Positions 43,041 to 52,278 of a stretch of DNA of 53,185 bases are shown piece after piece; position 1 is the first letter of the stretch, and each line of letters opens with the position of its first letter. The stretch is from assembly GCA_949289445.1 (NCBI GenBank), contig CASEOD010000113.1, positions 1 to 53,185 on the forward strand, in the 5' to 3' direction. This DNA is from an uncultured Eubacteriales bacterium (GTDB lineage Bacteria > Bacillota > Clostridia > Peptostreptococcales > Anaerovoracaceae). The notes under the pieces were generated by a model. It was not told the DNA's origin, did no database searches, and saw only the letters and a list, made by a program, of their open reading frames with translations. The translations under genes were made by a program, and so were the position numbers.

Positions 43041-43186
43041 GAGGCCGAATCGTCTAGGCCTCTGTTCGATGTGGGGCCTGTGCCCCGCTTTTCGGCATTT
43101 CGACTGTATCGGAGCCGCATGTGAGCTTTGTGCAGCCGGAGATGTCAGCCGGTGAAAAACGGCGGGCCGTTTCGGGCGGCCGACCA
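43041..43186 (+). promoter_or_regulatory. GC-rich structured 5' leader of rny
   Basis: Four inverted repeats in a row: GAGGCC/GGCCTC (43041-43061), GGGGC/GCCCC (43073-43086), GCCG/CGGC (43148-43163) and GGCCG/CGGCC (43165-43181). The stretch is much richer in G+C than its surroundings and lies between promoter and the rny ribosome site (AAAGGAGGTG, 43198-43207). No run of T follows any hairpin, so it is not a plain terminator. Not recognised as a known riboswitch. Confidence 0.5.
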
Positions 43187-43211
43187 AAATTCAAGAAAAG
43201 GAGGTGCTTTA

Positions 43212-44753
43212 ATGTCTCCAATCATATGGATTATTATCTGTGTAATAGTATTGGCATTGGGATTGCTTATCGGATATATTTTGAGAAAGAATATCGGAGA
43301 AAAGGCTATCGGCAGCGCCGAACAGAAAGCCAGAAATCTGATTCTCGATGCGCAGAACAAATCTGAAACCATTAAGAAAGAGATAACATTAGAAGCAAAA
43401 GAAGAAGCCCACCGCATGAGAACCGATGTGGAACGGGAGGTAAAAGAAAGACGAGCTGAGATTCAGCGCTCAGAAAGAAGGTTAATCCAGAAGGAAGAAT
43501 CTGTAGATCGCAAACTGGAAAATATTGAAAAAAGAGAAGATAGCATTACAAAACATGAACAGGAAATCTTAGAAAAGAAGAAAGAACTGGAAGGCTTTCT
43601 TGAAAAGCAGGTGGCTGAACTGGAGAAGATTTCCGGTCTCACTGCCGAGCAGGCCAAGGCTCTGCTTCTGGACGAGATTGAAAAAGATGTCAGACATGAC
43701 GCGGCAGTCATGATCAAGGACATTGAATCTAAAGCGAAAGAAGACGCAGACAAAAAAGCAAAAGAAATTATTACCGGCGCAATTCAGAGATGCGCGGCTG
43801 ATCACGTAGCGGAAAGCACTGTCAGTGTGGTAGCGCTTCCCAATGACGAGATGAAGGGAAGAATTATCGGCCGGGAAGGCCGGAACATCAGAGCGATTGA
43901 GACATTGACCGGAGTGGATCTGATCATTGACGATACTCCTGAGGCTGTAATTATTTCCGGATTTGATCCGGTGAGAAGAGAAATTGCCAGAATCGCACTG
44001 GAAAAACTGATCGTTGATGGCAGAATTCATCCTGCCAGAATCGAGGAGATGGTGGAAAAAGCCGAAAAAGAAGTTAATTCCATCATCAAGGAAGAGGGCG
44101 AACAGGCTACTTTTGAAGTGGGAATCCACAATCTGCATCCCGAACTTGTCAGACTTCTGGGCAGACTGAAATACAGAACGTCTTACGGACAGAACGTGCT
44201 GAAGCATTCCATTGAAGTTGCGCATCTTGCAGGTCTGATGGCCGGTGAACTGGGCATGGATGCAAAACTGGCAAAGAGGGCAGGCCTTCTTCATGATATC
44301 GGAAAAGCTCTGGATCATGAATATGAAGGAACTCATGTGGATATCGGTATTCAGATTCTGAAAAAGTACAAGGAGTCTGAGGCTGTTATCAACGGTATGG
44401 CAGCGCATCACGGCGACTATGAAGCAAAGAGTCTGGAGGCCGTGCTGATTGCCGCAGCAGACGCTCTTTCTGCAGCAAGACCGGGAGCAAGAAGAGAGAC
44501 TCTGGATGCTTACATCAAACGTCTTGAGAAACTGGAAGAAATCGCAAATACGACTCAGGGCGTAGAACGTTCCTTTGCAATCCAGGCAGGCAGAGAAATC
44601 CGGATTATAGCAAAACCGGAAGAGATGAACGATGACGATATCGTATTGCTGGCAAGAGAGGTTTCAAAGAAGATTGAATCAGAACTGGAATATCCGGGGC
44701 AGATCAAAGTCAATGTTGTCAGAGAAACCAGAGCTATCGATTACGCAAAATAG
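43212..44753 (+). CDS. rny: Ribonuclease Y
   Basis: A 513-residue membrane-anchored endoribonuclease initiating mRNA decay. N-terminal transmembrane segment (about 4-24), long coiled coil rich in Lys/Glu (about 35-190), KH domain (about 200-265: [17 protein letters not shown]) and HD domain (about 325-425) with [10 protein letters not shown] and [12 protein letters not shown]. The ATG at 43212 follows AAAGGAGGTG. A terminator follows. Confidence 0.96.
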   Translation: MSPIIWIIICVIVLALGLLIGYILRKNIGEKAIGSAEQKARNLILDAQNKSETIKKEITLEAKEEAHRMRTDVEREVKERRAEIQRSERRLIQKEESVDRKLENIEKREDSITKHEQEILEKKKELEGFLEKQVAELEKISGLTAEQAKALLLDEIEKDVRHDAAVMIKDIESKAKEDADKKAKEIITGAIQRCAADHVAESTVSVVALPNDEMKGRIIGREGRNIRAIETLTGVDLIIDDTPEAVIISGFDPVRREIARIALEKLIVDGRIHPARIEEMVEKAEKEVNSIIKEEGEQATFEVGIHNLHPELVRLLGRLKYRTSYGQNVLKHSIEVAHLAGLMAGELGMDAKLAKRAGLLHDIGKALDHEYEGTHVDIGIQILKKYKESEAVINGMAAHHGDYEAKSLEAVLIAAADALSAARPGARRETLDAYIKRLEKLEEIANTTQGVERSFAIQAGREIRIIAKPEEMNDDDIVLLAREVSKKIESELEYPGQIKVNVVRETRAIDYAK

Positions 44754-44762
44754 ACATTCCTG

Positions 44763-44792
44763 AACCTCCCCAGATTTTTCCGGGGAGGTTTT
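44763..44792 (+). terminator. Intrinsic terminator after rny
   Basis: AACCTCCCC (44763-44771) pairs with GGGGAGGTT (44782-44790), followed by TTG with only a short T run. Confidence 0.8.
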
Positions 44793-44809
44793 GCAACAGT
44801 GAGGCAACT

Positions 44810-46171
44810 ATGGAAAACGAAAACACCCTGCATCCACAGTCATCCTATTACAAGAGACTGATTTTACTGGCATTTCCTATTGCTGTGCAGCATATCATTA
44901 CTGTCAGCCTGAATCTGATCGACAATATCATGATCGGCAGACTCGGTCCTCTGCCCCTTGCCGCAGTAGGATCTGCCAATCAGATTTACGGTATCTTCGA
45001 AATGATTCTGTTCGGACTGTTCAGCGGTGCAGCAGTGCCGCTGGCTCAGTATTTCGGAGCGAAAGATTTCAAGAGCATCAAAAAGATTGTAGGTATGGAT
45101 ATCTGTACCGGTCTGACTCTGGGGCTGTTTACCTTTGCCTTGGCACAACTCTTTGCGCCGGGGCTGATAGGTCTGTTCGCAACAGATTCCGAGGTTATAC
45201 GGCTGGGAGTTCAGTATATCAGAATTGCATCTTTTACTTATCTTACGGTTGCCGTCAGCTTTGTCATATCCTTTAATTCACGATCTGTTCAGGTGCTTAA
45301 GGCACCGACACTGATCAATATCAGCTGTATTCTGGTCAATACGATTCTGAATTACGGAATGATTTACGGCAATCTGGGTATGCCGAAACTGGGAGTACAG
45401 GGAGCAGCGGCAGCAACGCTGATTGCACGGGTTCTTGAACTGACTGCGCTTATTTCTTATGTGGCCTTCTCCAAAAGTCATCCTTTTCACGGGAAACTGT
45501 CTGAATTCAGAGGGTTTGACAAGGCCCTGTTTAAACGGGTTATGAAGACTGCCATGCCGGTGGTTATCAGTGAAGGCGGATGGGCTTTGGGTGTCAGTCT
45601 GACTTTTGCCGCATACGGAAAAATCAGCGCGGAGGCTCTTGCGGTAATGCAGGTGAGCAATGTGCTGTGCTCTCTCTGTCAGTGCACTGCCTTTGCCATA
45701 GGAAATGCTTCTGCTGCCCTGACCGGACAGACCCTTGGAGAAAAGCAGACGGAGGCAGCCTTTACCAACGGTAAGAAATATATGAAGGTTCAGTGGACTT
45801 TGAACCTGATAATGACTGTCATGATTCTTCTGCTGCGAAAACCGATAGCTGCCATTTATAACTTCGATGAAGATACGACGCAGATGCTGATGCTTGCTCT
45901 TGGGGTGTTTGCCTTTACGCTGATTCCAAGAATGGTGGCTTATGCTGTTCAGTGTGGACTGCTTCGGGCGGGAGGAGATACCCTCTTCTGCATGGTTGTG
46001 GAGCTTTCCTGCAATCTGGGCATAGAGGTGATACTGGCGTACATCAGTGTTCTGGTCTTTCATCTTCCGCTGCATCTGTGCATTGCTGTGGCAGCCATGG
46101 GCAATGTGATAAAAGCGATCATAGAATACCGCAGATTCTACAGCAAAAAGTGGATCAATGTGGTAATTTGA
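44810..46171 (+). CDS. MATE-family efflux transporter
   Basis: A 453-residue protein with about 12 transmembrane segments in two MatE repeats; SLNLIDNIMIGRLGPLPLAAVG and VQGAAAATLIARVLE match the NorM/DinF-like family. It is distinct from the MepA-like protein at 10450. The ribosome site is weak (GAGG 5 bases upstream). No riboswitch was seen upstream. Substrate unknown. Confidence 0.9.
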   Translation: MENENTLHPQSSYYKRLILLAFPIAVQHIITVSLNLIDNIMIGRLGPLPLAAVGSANQIYGIFEMILFGLFSGAAVPLAQYFGAKDFKSIKKIVGMDICTGLTLGLFTFALAQLFAPGLIGLFATDSEVIRLGVQYIRIASFTYLTVAVSFVISFNSRSVQVLKAPTLINISCILVNTILNYGMIYGNLGMPKLGVQGAAAATLIARVLELTALISYVAFSKSHPFHGKLSEFRGFDKALFKRVMKTAMPVVISEGGWALGVSLTFAAYGKISAEALAVMQVSNVLCSLCQCTAFAIGNASAALTGQTLGEKQTEAAFTNGKKYMKVQWTLNLIMTVMILLLRKPIAAIYNFDEDTTQMLMLALGVFAFTLIPRMVAYAVQCGLLRAGGDTLFCMVVELSCNLGIEVILAYISVLVFHLPLHLCIAVAAMGNVIKAIIEYRRFYSKKWINVVI

Positions 46172-46222
46172 TTCTGGATTTTTGCATACAAATTTGATAA
46201 AATAAACTGTAATAAGTGAGTT

Positions 46223-46260
46223 GCCGACCAGGCGTAAGTCCAGCTGGGTCGGCTTTTTTT
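46223..46260 (+). terminator. Terminator between the MATE and DUF2798 genes
   Basis: GCCGACC (46223-46229) pairs with GGTCGGC (46247-46253) with inner AG/CT pairing, followed by seven T. It lies 10 bases before the next ribosome site, so it could also act as an attenuator for the DUF2798 gene. Confidence 0.85.
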
Positions 46261-46281
46261 GTGAAAAAAAGGAGGGTTTAG

Positions 46282-46809
46282 ATGACAGAAGAAAGAAAAA
46301 CGGGAATTTTCATGAACTTTTTAATGAGCGCAACCATGATCCTGTTTATGTGCAGTGTGAATAAGTTTCAAATCAGTGGATTCAGCGGGGAAGCCGTCCT
46401 TCAGATTCTGCTGCACTATCCGCTGGAAATTGCAGCTGTTATGCTGATCAGCGAATTTGCGGCGAAGCCTGTTGTGAGCAGACTGCTGATGAGATTCACC
46501 AGCGGAGAAGAGTCGAAAAATGCGGGGATCCTGTTTCAGGCTCTGTTTCTGACCACGATTATGAGTATGATCATGACTGTCTGCGGGCCGTTGATAGGAA
46601 GAATCGGCGGTGATTTTGTCAATCCCTTTGAAGGCTGCAGCAATTTTCAGACATGGTGTTTCGCCACATGGTTCGACAGATGGAGAGTAAATTTCACCAT
46701 GGCGCTGTTCTGGAATCTGCTCTGTGCGGGGCCATTCTCCAGATGGGTTCTGGGTCAGTATAAAAATAGAAAAAAACATAGTCAAACAGATTGCAATATG
46801 ATAAAATAG
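46282..46809 (+). CDS. DUF2798-like membrane protein
   Basis: A 175-residue protein with about four hydrophobic segments in two repeats. The second repeat ends in RVNFTMALFWNLLCAGPFSRWV, close to the DUF2798 pattern NFPMAL..GP..R. Function of the family is unknown. AAAGGAGGG precedes the ATG at 46282. Confidence 0.75.
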   Translation: MTEERKTGIFMNFLMSATMILFMCSVNKFQISGFSGEAVLQILLHYPLEIAAVMLISEFAAKPVVSRLLMRFTSGEESKNAGILFQALFLTTIMSMIMTVCGPLIGRIGGDFVNPFEGCSNFQTWCFATWFDRWRVNFTMALFWNLLCAGPFSRWVLGQYKNRKKHSQTDCNMIK

Positions 46810-46898
46810 GAATGCTACAGAGCCGGCACTTCACCGAAGGGGAAGTTGTCATCTCAGGAAGACTATAAAAATATTATATTGTAATACAGGGGAACAAG

Positions 46899-48035
46899 AT
46901 GTTGATATATTTGGATAACAGCGCCACAACCAGACAGTATGACGAAGTGACCCGAGTGATGAAAGAAGCCATGGAAGAGAATTTCGGCAACCCATCTTCA
47001 CTCCATGCTCTGGGTCTCAAATCTGAAAAACTGGTGAGAGAAAGCCGAAAGACCATTGCAAAAACCATGGGAGCTGCTGAGGAGGAAATCATCTTCACTT
47101 CAGGGGGTACTGAAAGTGATAATACAGCGCTTTACGGAATTGCCCATGCTAGAAAACGTGAAGGAAAGAAAATCATCACTTCGCAGGTGGAGCACCCTGC
47201 AGTACTGGAAGCGTGCAGGGTACTGGAACAGGAGGGTTTCTCCGTGGAATACATCGGTGTGGATGAAAAATGCCGGCTGAATATGGAGCAGCTTGCCGCT
47301 GCCATTGATGAGGAGACTGTCCTGATTTCTGTAATGGCGGTAAATAATGAGACAGGAACCATAATGCCTGTGGAGAAAATCGCGGCAATGAAAGGTAAGG
47401 CCACCCTGCATATCGACGCGGTACAGGGATACGGAAAAACTGATCTGACAGATACAAAGGCAGATCTGATTTCGGTCAGCGGCCACAAGATTCACGGACC
47501 AAAAGGGACAGGCGCACTTTATATACGCAGAGGTGTCCGCCTTCCGGCTTTTATTGTAGGCGGAGGTCAGGAACGCCATATGCGATCGGGAACAGAGAAC
47601 GTGCCGGCCATCGCAGGGTTCGGAAAGGCTGCTGAAATAGCCTGCGGTGATATGAGCAGGCGCATGGAAAAGATGAAAAAGGTGAGAGATTATCTTGCCG
47701 CCGGTCTTTTGGACGGAATTACGGATATAAAAGTGAACAGTCCGGAAGACGGCGTTGCAGCTGTACTTAATATTTCTTTTCTCGGAACCCGGGGTGAGGT
47801 GCTGCTGCATACCCTGGAACAGGACGGAATCTATGTGTCTACCGGTTCTGCCTGCTCGTCCAACAAGAAAGGACAGAGTCATGTGCTGACTGCAATGGGA
47901 CTTTCCTCTAGAGAAATTGAAGGCGCCATTCGTTTCAGCTTCAGTGAATTCAATACGATAGAAGAAATGGATTATGTAATAGACAAAGTAAAAGCTGCCG
48001 TAACCCGGTTCAGACGTCTTGGCAGCTTCAGGTAG
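46899..48035 (+). CDS. Cysteine desulfurase (IscS/NifS-like)
   Basis: A 378-residue fold-type I PLP enzyme releasing sulfur from cysteine as enzyme persulfide. It has YLDNSATT at the start, EHPAV (His99), PLP lysine K197 in SGHKIHGPKG, and the persulfide Cys320 in STGSACSS. The motif spacing around the Cys fits the class I IscS/NifS group with a mobile loop. It precedes thiI by 35 bases, so its sulfur probably goes to ThiI for 4-thiouridine in tRNA (and possibly thiazole). Confidence 0.93.
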   Translation: MLIYLDNSATTRQYDEVTRVMKEAMEENFGNPSSLHALGLKSEKLVRESRKTIAKTMGAAEEEIIFTSGGTESDNTALYGIAHARKREGKKIITSQVEHPAVLEACRVLEQEGFSVEYIGVDEKCRLNMEQLAAAIDEETVLISVMAVNNETGTIMPVEKIAAMKGKATLHIDAVQGYGKTDLTDTKADLISVSGHKIHGPKGTGALYIRRGVRLPAFIVGGGQERHMRSGTENVPAIAGFGKAAEIACGDMSRRMEKMKKVRDYLAAGLLDGITDIKVNSPEDGVAAVLNISFLGTRGEVLLHTLEQDGIYVSTGSACSSNKKGQSHVLTAMGLSSREIEGAIRFSFSEFNTIEEMDYVIDKVKAAVTRFRRLGSFR

Positions 48036-48070
48036 TCATGAAATGGACGTGATCCACAGAAAGGAATACT

Positions 48071-49255
48071 ATGAACGAACAGAACATTTTAATTGTCCGC
48101 TGCGGCGAGGTAGCTCTGAAGGGCATGAACAAACCGTATTTTGAAAGGATGCTGGTGGACAGAATCCGCAAGAATTTAAAAGACTTTGACGGCATAGATG
48201 TAAAGAGACAGGAAGGACTTATCTTTGTCAGAGCAGATAAAAAGCATGACAGAGAAAAACTGATACGTCAGATTTCCAGAGTTTTCGGCGTGGCTTCCAT
48301 CAGCCCGGCGGTTGAAGCAGCCAGCAATCTGGATGCTATCGGAGAAGAAGCTGTAAAATATATGATGGAACTCATTGAGAGCAGGGGTGTGAAAACCTTT
48401 AAAGTCGAGGCCAAACGAGCTGACAAGAACTTTCCTGTAAAATCTCCGGAAATCGGCAGAATTATCGGTGCGAAGGTGCTTATCGGGTGCAAGGTGCTGA
48501 AGGTGGATGTGCATAATCCGGATGTGCACCTGTTTGTGGATGTGCGCCATGACAAATCCTATATTTATCAGCAGAAAATTGCAGGATTCGGCGGTCTTCC
48601 TCTGGGAACCAACGGAAAAGGTATGGTACTGCTTTCAGGCGGAATTGACAGCCCTGTGGCCGCATGGATGATGGCCAAAAGGGGCATGGTTATCGAAGCG
48701 GTTCACTTTCACTCCTACCCGTATACCAGTCAGAGAGCTCAGGAGAAAGTAGAAGATCTGGCAAGAATCGTAGCCTCTTACTGCGGAAGCTTCAAGATGC
48801 ATGTGGTCAATCTGCTGCCAATTCAGGAACAGATCGTACAGAACTGCCCGGAGGCGGAAACCACTATTCTGGTGCGCCGTTTTATGATGCGGATCGCTGA
48901 GAAGATTGCTGAAAAGAATAAGGCCATGATGCTGATTACCGGAGAGAATCTGGGGCAGGTGGCAAGTCAGACGGCGGAAGCTCTGGTAGTGACCGATGCC
49001 TGCGTCACGATGCCTGTTATGCGCCCGCTGATAGCTATGGACAAAGTGGACATTATGGAAAAGGCAGAAGAGATCGGGACCTTTGAGACTTCCATTCAGC
49101 CGTATGAGGATTGCTGTACAGTATTTCTGCCCAAACATCCGACGACAAAGCCGAAGCTGGCGCAGATTCTGGAATCAGAAAGCCGTCTGGATGTGACCGC
49201 ACTGGTAGATGCAGCGGTTTCTTCGGAAGAAATTATACAGATTCGACAAAATTAG
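48071..49255 (+). CDS. thiI: tRNA 4-thiouridine synthetase ThiI
   Basis: A 394-residue protein: N-terminal ferredoxin-like and THUMP domain (about 60-165) and PP-loop ATPase with SGGIDSPVA (189-197). It adenylates U8 of tRNA and inserts sulfur. There is no C-terminal rhodanese domain, as in most Firmicutes ThiI, which take sulfur directly from a dedicated desulfurase such as the upstream neighbour. AAAGGAA precedes the ATG. Confidence 0.95.
   Translation: MNEQNILIVRCGEVALKGMNKPYFERMLVDRIRKNLKDFDGIDVKRQEGLIFVRADKKHDREKLIRQISRVFGVASISPAVEAASNLDAIGEEAVKYMMELIESRGVKTFKVEAKRADKNFPVKSPEIGRIIGAKVLIGCKVLKVDVHNPDVHLFVDVRHDKSYIYQQKIAGFGGLPLGTNGKGMVLLSGGIDSPVAAWMMAKRGMVIEAVHFHSYPYTSQRAQEKVEDLARIVASYCGSFKMHVVNLLPIQEQIVQNCPEAETTILVRRFMMRIAEKIAEKNKAMMLITGENLGQVASQTAEALVVTDACVTMPVMRPLIAMDKVDIMEKAEEIGTFETSIQPYEDCCTVFLPKHPTTKPKLAQILESESRLDVTALVDAAVSSEEIIQIRQN
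49242..49248 (-). promoter_or_regulatory. Spo0A box upstream of spoIIA
   Basis: TTCGACA on the plus strand is the exact complement of the Spo0A box TGTCGAA. It lies in the last codons of thiI, about 54 bases upstream of the TATAAT of the spoIIA promoter, a position fitting activation by phosphorylated Spo0A as known for spoIIA in Bacillus. Confidence 0.5.
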
Positions 49256-49259
49256 AAAC

Positions 49260-49325
49260 AAACCCCCTTTATTTCCTAAAGACAAGGCCGCCGACCGGTC
49301 ATATAATAGAGGAAAGGGGGTTTTT
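49260..49325 (+). terminator. thiI terminator enclosing the spoIIA promoter
   Basis: AACCCCC and TTTCCT (49261-49276, 4-base bulge between) pair with AGGAAAGGGGGTT (49310-49322), followed by TTTTT. The loop contains the spoIIA promoter. The 3' strand also contains the spoIIAA ribosome site, so thiI read-through RNA should both terminate and hide that site. Confidence 0.7.
49279..49307 (+). promoter_or_regulatory. Candidate spoIIA promoter
   Basis: TATAAT at 49302-49307 with AAGACA at 49279-49284 (17-base spacer). The -35 is poor, consistent with need for Spo0A activation. A canonical SigH pair was not found. Confidence 0.5.
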
Positions 49326-49327
49326 CT

Positions 49328-49666
49328 ATGGATATAATGGATACGACATTTTCACTGAGAGGCAGTACCCTGACTGCAGAACTTGCCGGGGAAATCGATC
49401 ATCACTGCTGTGACAGAATCAGAAATGATATTGACAGCCAGATTGGACTGTATGAGGCAAAGCATCTGATTCTGGATTTTTCTAAAGTGACATTTATGGA
49501 CAGTTCCGGTATCGGCATGGTGCTGGGCAGATATAAAAAAATGAAAGAGCGGGGCGGTACTGTTACCATCAGGGGAGCCGGCCGTCTGGTGAAACAGATT
49601 CTGGACATGTCGGGAGTTTTTTCACTGATGGATTGTGAAGACAGCGAAGACGATAAGAACAAATGA
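49328..49666 (+). CDS. spoIIAA: Anti-sigma factor antagonist SpoIIAA
   Basis: A 112-residue STAS protein. Unphosphorylated, it displaces SigF from SpoIIAB in the forespore. The conserved phosphorylation site is Ser59 in MDSSGIGMVLG. AAAGGGGG precedes the ATG at 49328; the next gene starts 53 bases later. First gene of the spoIIA operon. Confidence 0.94.
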   Translation: MDIMDTTFSLRGSTLTAELAGEIDHHCCDRIRNDIDSQIGLYEAKHLILDFSKVTFMDSSGIGMVLGRYKKMKERGGTVTIRGAGRLVKQILDMSGVFSLMDCEDSEDDKNK

Positions 49667-49719
49667 CAGGAATGGCGAGAAAAGCAATGACCCGGCAAAA
49701 GGGGTTTTAGGAGGAAGCG

Positions 49720-50160
49720 ATGGACAAAAATACTGTAACAATTGAATTTGAAGCGCTGGCGGAAAATCAGAGTTTTGCCAGGGCAGCTGCCGCTGCTTAC
49801 GCCGCAGCTTTAGATCCCACCATGGAGGAGCTGACAGAGATCAAGACAGCTGTATCTGAGGCGGTAAGTAATGCAATTATTCACGGGTATCAGCGAAAAG
49901 GCGCGGGGAAGATCGTCATGGAGCTGAAAACACTGGACGGAGATAAGATCTTTATCAGAATTTCTGACTTCGGAAAAGGCATTGCCGATATCAGACAGGC
50001 AATGGAACCCATGTTTTCCACCGAAGCTGATCAGGAAATGAGCGGAATGGGGTTCACCGTGATGGAAAGTTTTGTGGATAAGGTCTTTGTGGAGTCGGAA
50101 GAGGGCAAGGGAACAGCCGTCACTCTGATTAAATATCTGGATATCTACCATGGTCTGTAA
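49720..50160 (+). CDS. spoIIAB: Anti-sigma F factor SpoIIAB
   Basis: A 146-residue GHKL kinase that binds SigF or phosphorylates SpoIIAA. The N box is EAVSNAIIHGY, the G1 box is DFGKGI and the G2/lid region is GMGFTVMESFVD. AGGAGG precedes the ATG. It overlaps sigF by 11 bases. Confidence 0.95.
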   Translation: MDKNTVTIEFEALAENQSFARAAAAAYAAALDPTMEELTEIKTAVSEAVSNAIIHGYQRKGAGKIVMELKTLDGDKIFIRISDFGKGIADIRQAMEPMFSTEADQEMSGMGFTVMESFVDKVFVESEEGKGTAVTLIKYLDIYHGL

Positions 50161-50884
50161 ATATACGCCGGTTCCCAAAGAAGCTACATATGCGTTGATA
50201 GAAAAAGCGAAACAGGGTGATGAACAGGCGAAAGAGGCAATCTGTGAACAGAACACCGGCCTTGTAAAAAAACTGGCTCTCAAGTTTGTATCGTCAGAAT
50301 ATGAAGCAGAGGATCTGATGCAGATAGGATATATCGGCCTTCTGAAAGCCGTCTATCAGTTTAAACCTGAATTTGACGTGATGTTCTCCACATATGCTGT
50401 TCCCATGATTCTGGGAGAACTGAAGCGTTTTTTCAGGGACAACGGAAAAATCAAAGCAAGCCGCAGCCTGAAATCCGAAATTTACAGTCTGAAAAAGGCT
50501 CAGGAAACGCTGGCGGCGAAAGGAAACGGAAAGCCCCGACTCAGTGAGATTGCAGAGGTTATGGAACTTCCCGGAGAGCGGGTGCTGGAAATCATGGAGG
50601 CGGCACAGGCACTGTCGAATGTAGCGAGTCTTGATAATCAGACTGTTGAGGAAGAGTATGACAGTTATTACAGTCAGGGTTCTCCGGAAAACAATCTGGA
50701 AAGCATTATGATAAAAAAAGAAATTCAGAACCTGGGGCAGAGAGAGCGGCAGGTCATTGTTCTGCGATATTATAAAGATATGACTCAGCAGGAAATTGCC
50801 GGAATACTGGGGATTTCTCAGGTACAGGTATCACGGATCGAGAAGAAAGCACTGGCAGAGATCAGACAGAAAATGGCAGAATAA
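50150..50884 (+). CDS. sigF: Sporulation sigma factor SigF (early forespore)
   Basis: A 244-residue sigma factor. Region 2 has EDLMQIGYIGLLKAVYQF and MFSTYAVPMILGELKRF, region 3 the SRSLKSEI segment, and region 4 the helix-turn-helix TQQEIAGILGISQVQVSRIEKKA. Operon context with SpoIIAA and SpoIIAB fixes its identity over SigG. The start at 50150 lies inside spoIIAB, implying translational coupling. Confidence 0.95.
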   Translation: MVCKYTPVPKEATYALIEKAKQGDEQAKEAICEQNTGLVKKLALKFVSSEYEAEDLMQIGYIGLLKAVYQFKPEFDVMFSTYAVPMILGELKRFFRDNGKIKASRSLKSEIYSLKKAQETLAAKGNGKPRLSEIAEVMELPGERVLEIMEAAQALSNVASLDNQTVEEEYDSYYSQGSPENNLESIMIKKEIQNLGQRERQVIVLRYYKDMTQQEIAGILGISQVQVSRIEKKALAEIRQKMAE

Positions 50885-51115
50885 CAAGTTGTCGCAGGAG
50901 CTTTGAAAAAGAGCGGCGGCAATTGTATTTTCTTTCGACAATTTTTCTGAAATTTATCGGAATAAATACAAAAATGACTTGCAAAAAAGCCAAAAAGGTG
51001 GTTTACTATATATGTATGCTGTTATTTTTCTAACAAACCGGACAGCATCAGTAACACGGTTAAAACAACATCCTTCCTAGGAGGGACCGTTATTATAATT
51101 TAAGGAGGCATTTAC

Positions 51116-52258
51116 ATGAACTTTCAACTAACGAAGGAACAAGAATTCGTAAGAAAAATGGTAAGAGAATTCGCCACTAACGAAGTTGAACCATTAGCTG
51201 CAGACATTGACCAGGAACACAGATTTCCGGTAGAAACTGTGGAAAAAATGGCCAAGTACGGCATGCTGGGCGTTCCGTTCCCGACTGAATACGGCGGAGC
51301 CGGCGGAGACCACATTTCCTACGCAATCACTGTAGAAGAATTATCAAGAGTCTGCGCATCTACAGGCGTTATCTGTTCTGCACATACTTCTCTGTGCTGC
51401 TGGCCTATCTTTAACTGGGGTAATGAAGAGCAGAAACAGAAATATCTGCCTGATCTGTTATCCGGAAAGAAGCTGGGCGCTTTCGGTCTGACTGAACCAA
51501 ACGCAGGTACAGACGCATCCGGACAGCAGACAAGAGCTGAATTAGTTGGAGATAATTGGGTATTAAACGGAGCAAAAGTATTCATCACTAACGGTGGATA
51601 TGCTGACGTTTTTGTTGTAATGGCTATGACAGACAAATCCAAAGGAAACCATGGAATTTCCGCTTTCATCGTTGAAAAAGGCGACGAAGGATTCTCCATC
51701 GGTAAGACTGAGGACAAGATGGGTATCTGCGCATCATCCACTACTGAGCTTATTTTCCAGAACTGCGTAATTCCTCAGGACAGACTGCTCGGTCAGGTTG
51801 GCGAGGGCTTCAAAGTTGCCATGTCCACTCTGGACGGCGGACGTATCGGTATCGCTTCTCAGGCTCTGGGTATTGCACAGGGTGCATTCGACGTAACTGT
51901 TGAATACATGCAGGCAAGAAAACAGTTTGGCAAGAAGCTGTCCCAGATGCAGGCACTGCAGTTCTCCATGGCCGATCTGAAGACTAAGATCGAAGCTGCA
52001 AGACTGCTGGTTTACAGAGCTGCCGACATGAAGGATAAGCACATGGATTACGGTGAAGCCGCAGCTATGGCTAAGCTGTTTGCTGCTGAAACCGCTATGG
52101 AAGTAACCACTAAGTGCGTACAGTACCACGGCGGATACGGCTACACTAAGGATTATCCGGTTGAAAGAATGATGAGAGACGCCAAGATCACCGAGATCTA
52201 CGAAGGAACTTCCGAAGTTCAGAGAATGGTAATTGCAGGCAAAACTTTCAAAAAATAA
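51116..52258 (+). CDS. bcd: Short-chain acyl-CoA dehydrogenase (butyryl-CoA dehydrogenase)
   Basis: A 380-residue FAD enzyme reducing crotonyl-CoA to butyryl-CoA. It has FGLTEPNAGTDASGQQT, VFITNGGYADVFVV, QYHGGYGYTKDYPVERMMRDAKI, and the catalytic Glu (about 363) in IYEGTSEVQR. It is followed by etfB and etfA, the Bcd-Etf complex that couples crotonyl-CoA and ferredoxin reduction by NADH (electron bifurcation). AAGGAGG precedes the ATG; the 230-base leader contains only a weak promoter candidate (TTGCAA 50979, TACTAT 51004, 19-base spacer). A/T-rich, uniform codons at the start suggest high expression. Confidence 0.93.
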   Translation: MNFQLTKEQEFVRKMVREFATNEVEPLAADIDQEHRFPVETVEKMAKYGMLGVPFPTEYGGAGGDHISYAITVEELSRVCASTGVICSAHTSLCCWPIFNWGNEEQKQKYLPDLLSGKKLGAFGLTEPNAGTDASGQQTRAELVGDNWVLNGAKVFITNGGYADVFVVMAMTDKSKGNHGISAFIVEKGDEGFSIGKTEDKMGICASSTTELIFQNCVIPQDRLLGQVGEGFKVAMSTLDGGRIGIASQALGIAQGAFDVTVEYMQARKQFGKKLSQMQALQFSMADLKTKIEAARLLVYRAADMKDKHMDYGEAAAMAKLFAAETAMEVTTKCVQYHGGYGYTKDYPVERMMRDAKITEIYEGTSEVQRMVIAGKTFKK

Positions 52259-52278
52259 AATCGTAGGAGGAAATAGAA

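Noticed and set aside
46204..46260. Riboswitch before the DUF2798 gene
   Set aside because: Only a simple terminator hairpin is visible and no promoter with acceptable spacing was found; listed as a terminator.
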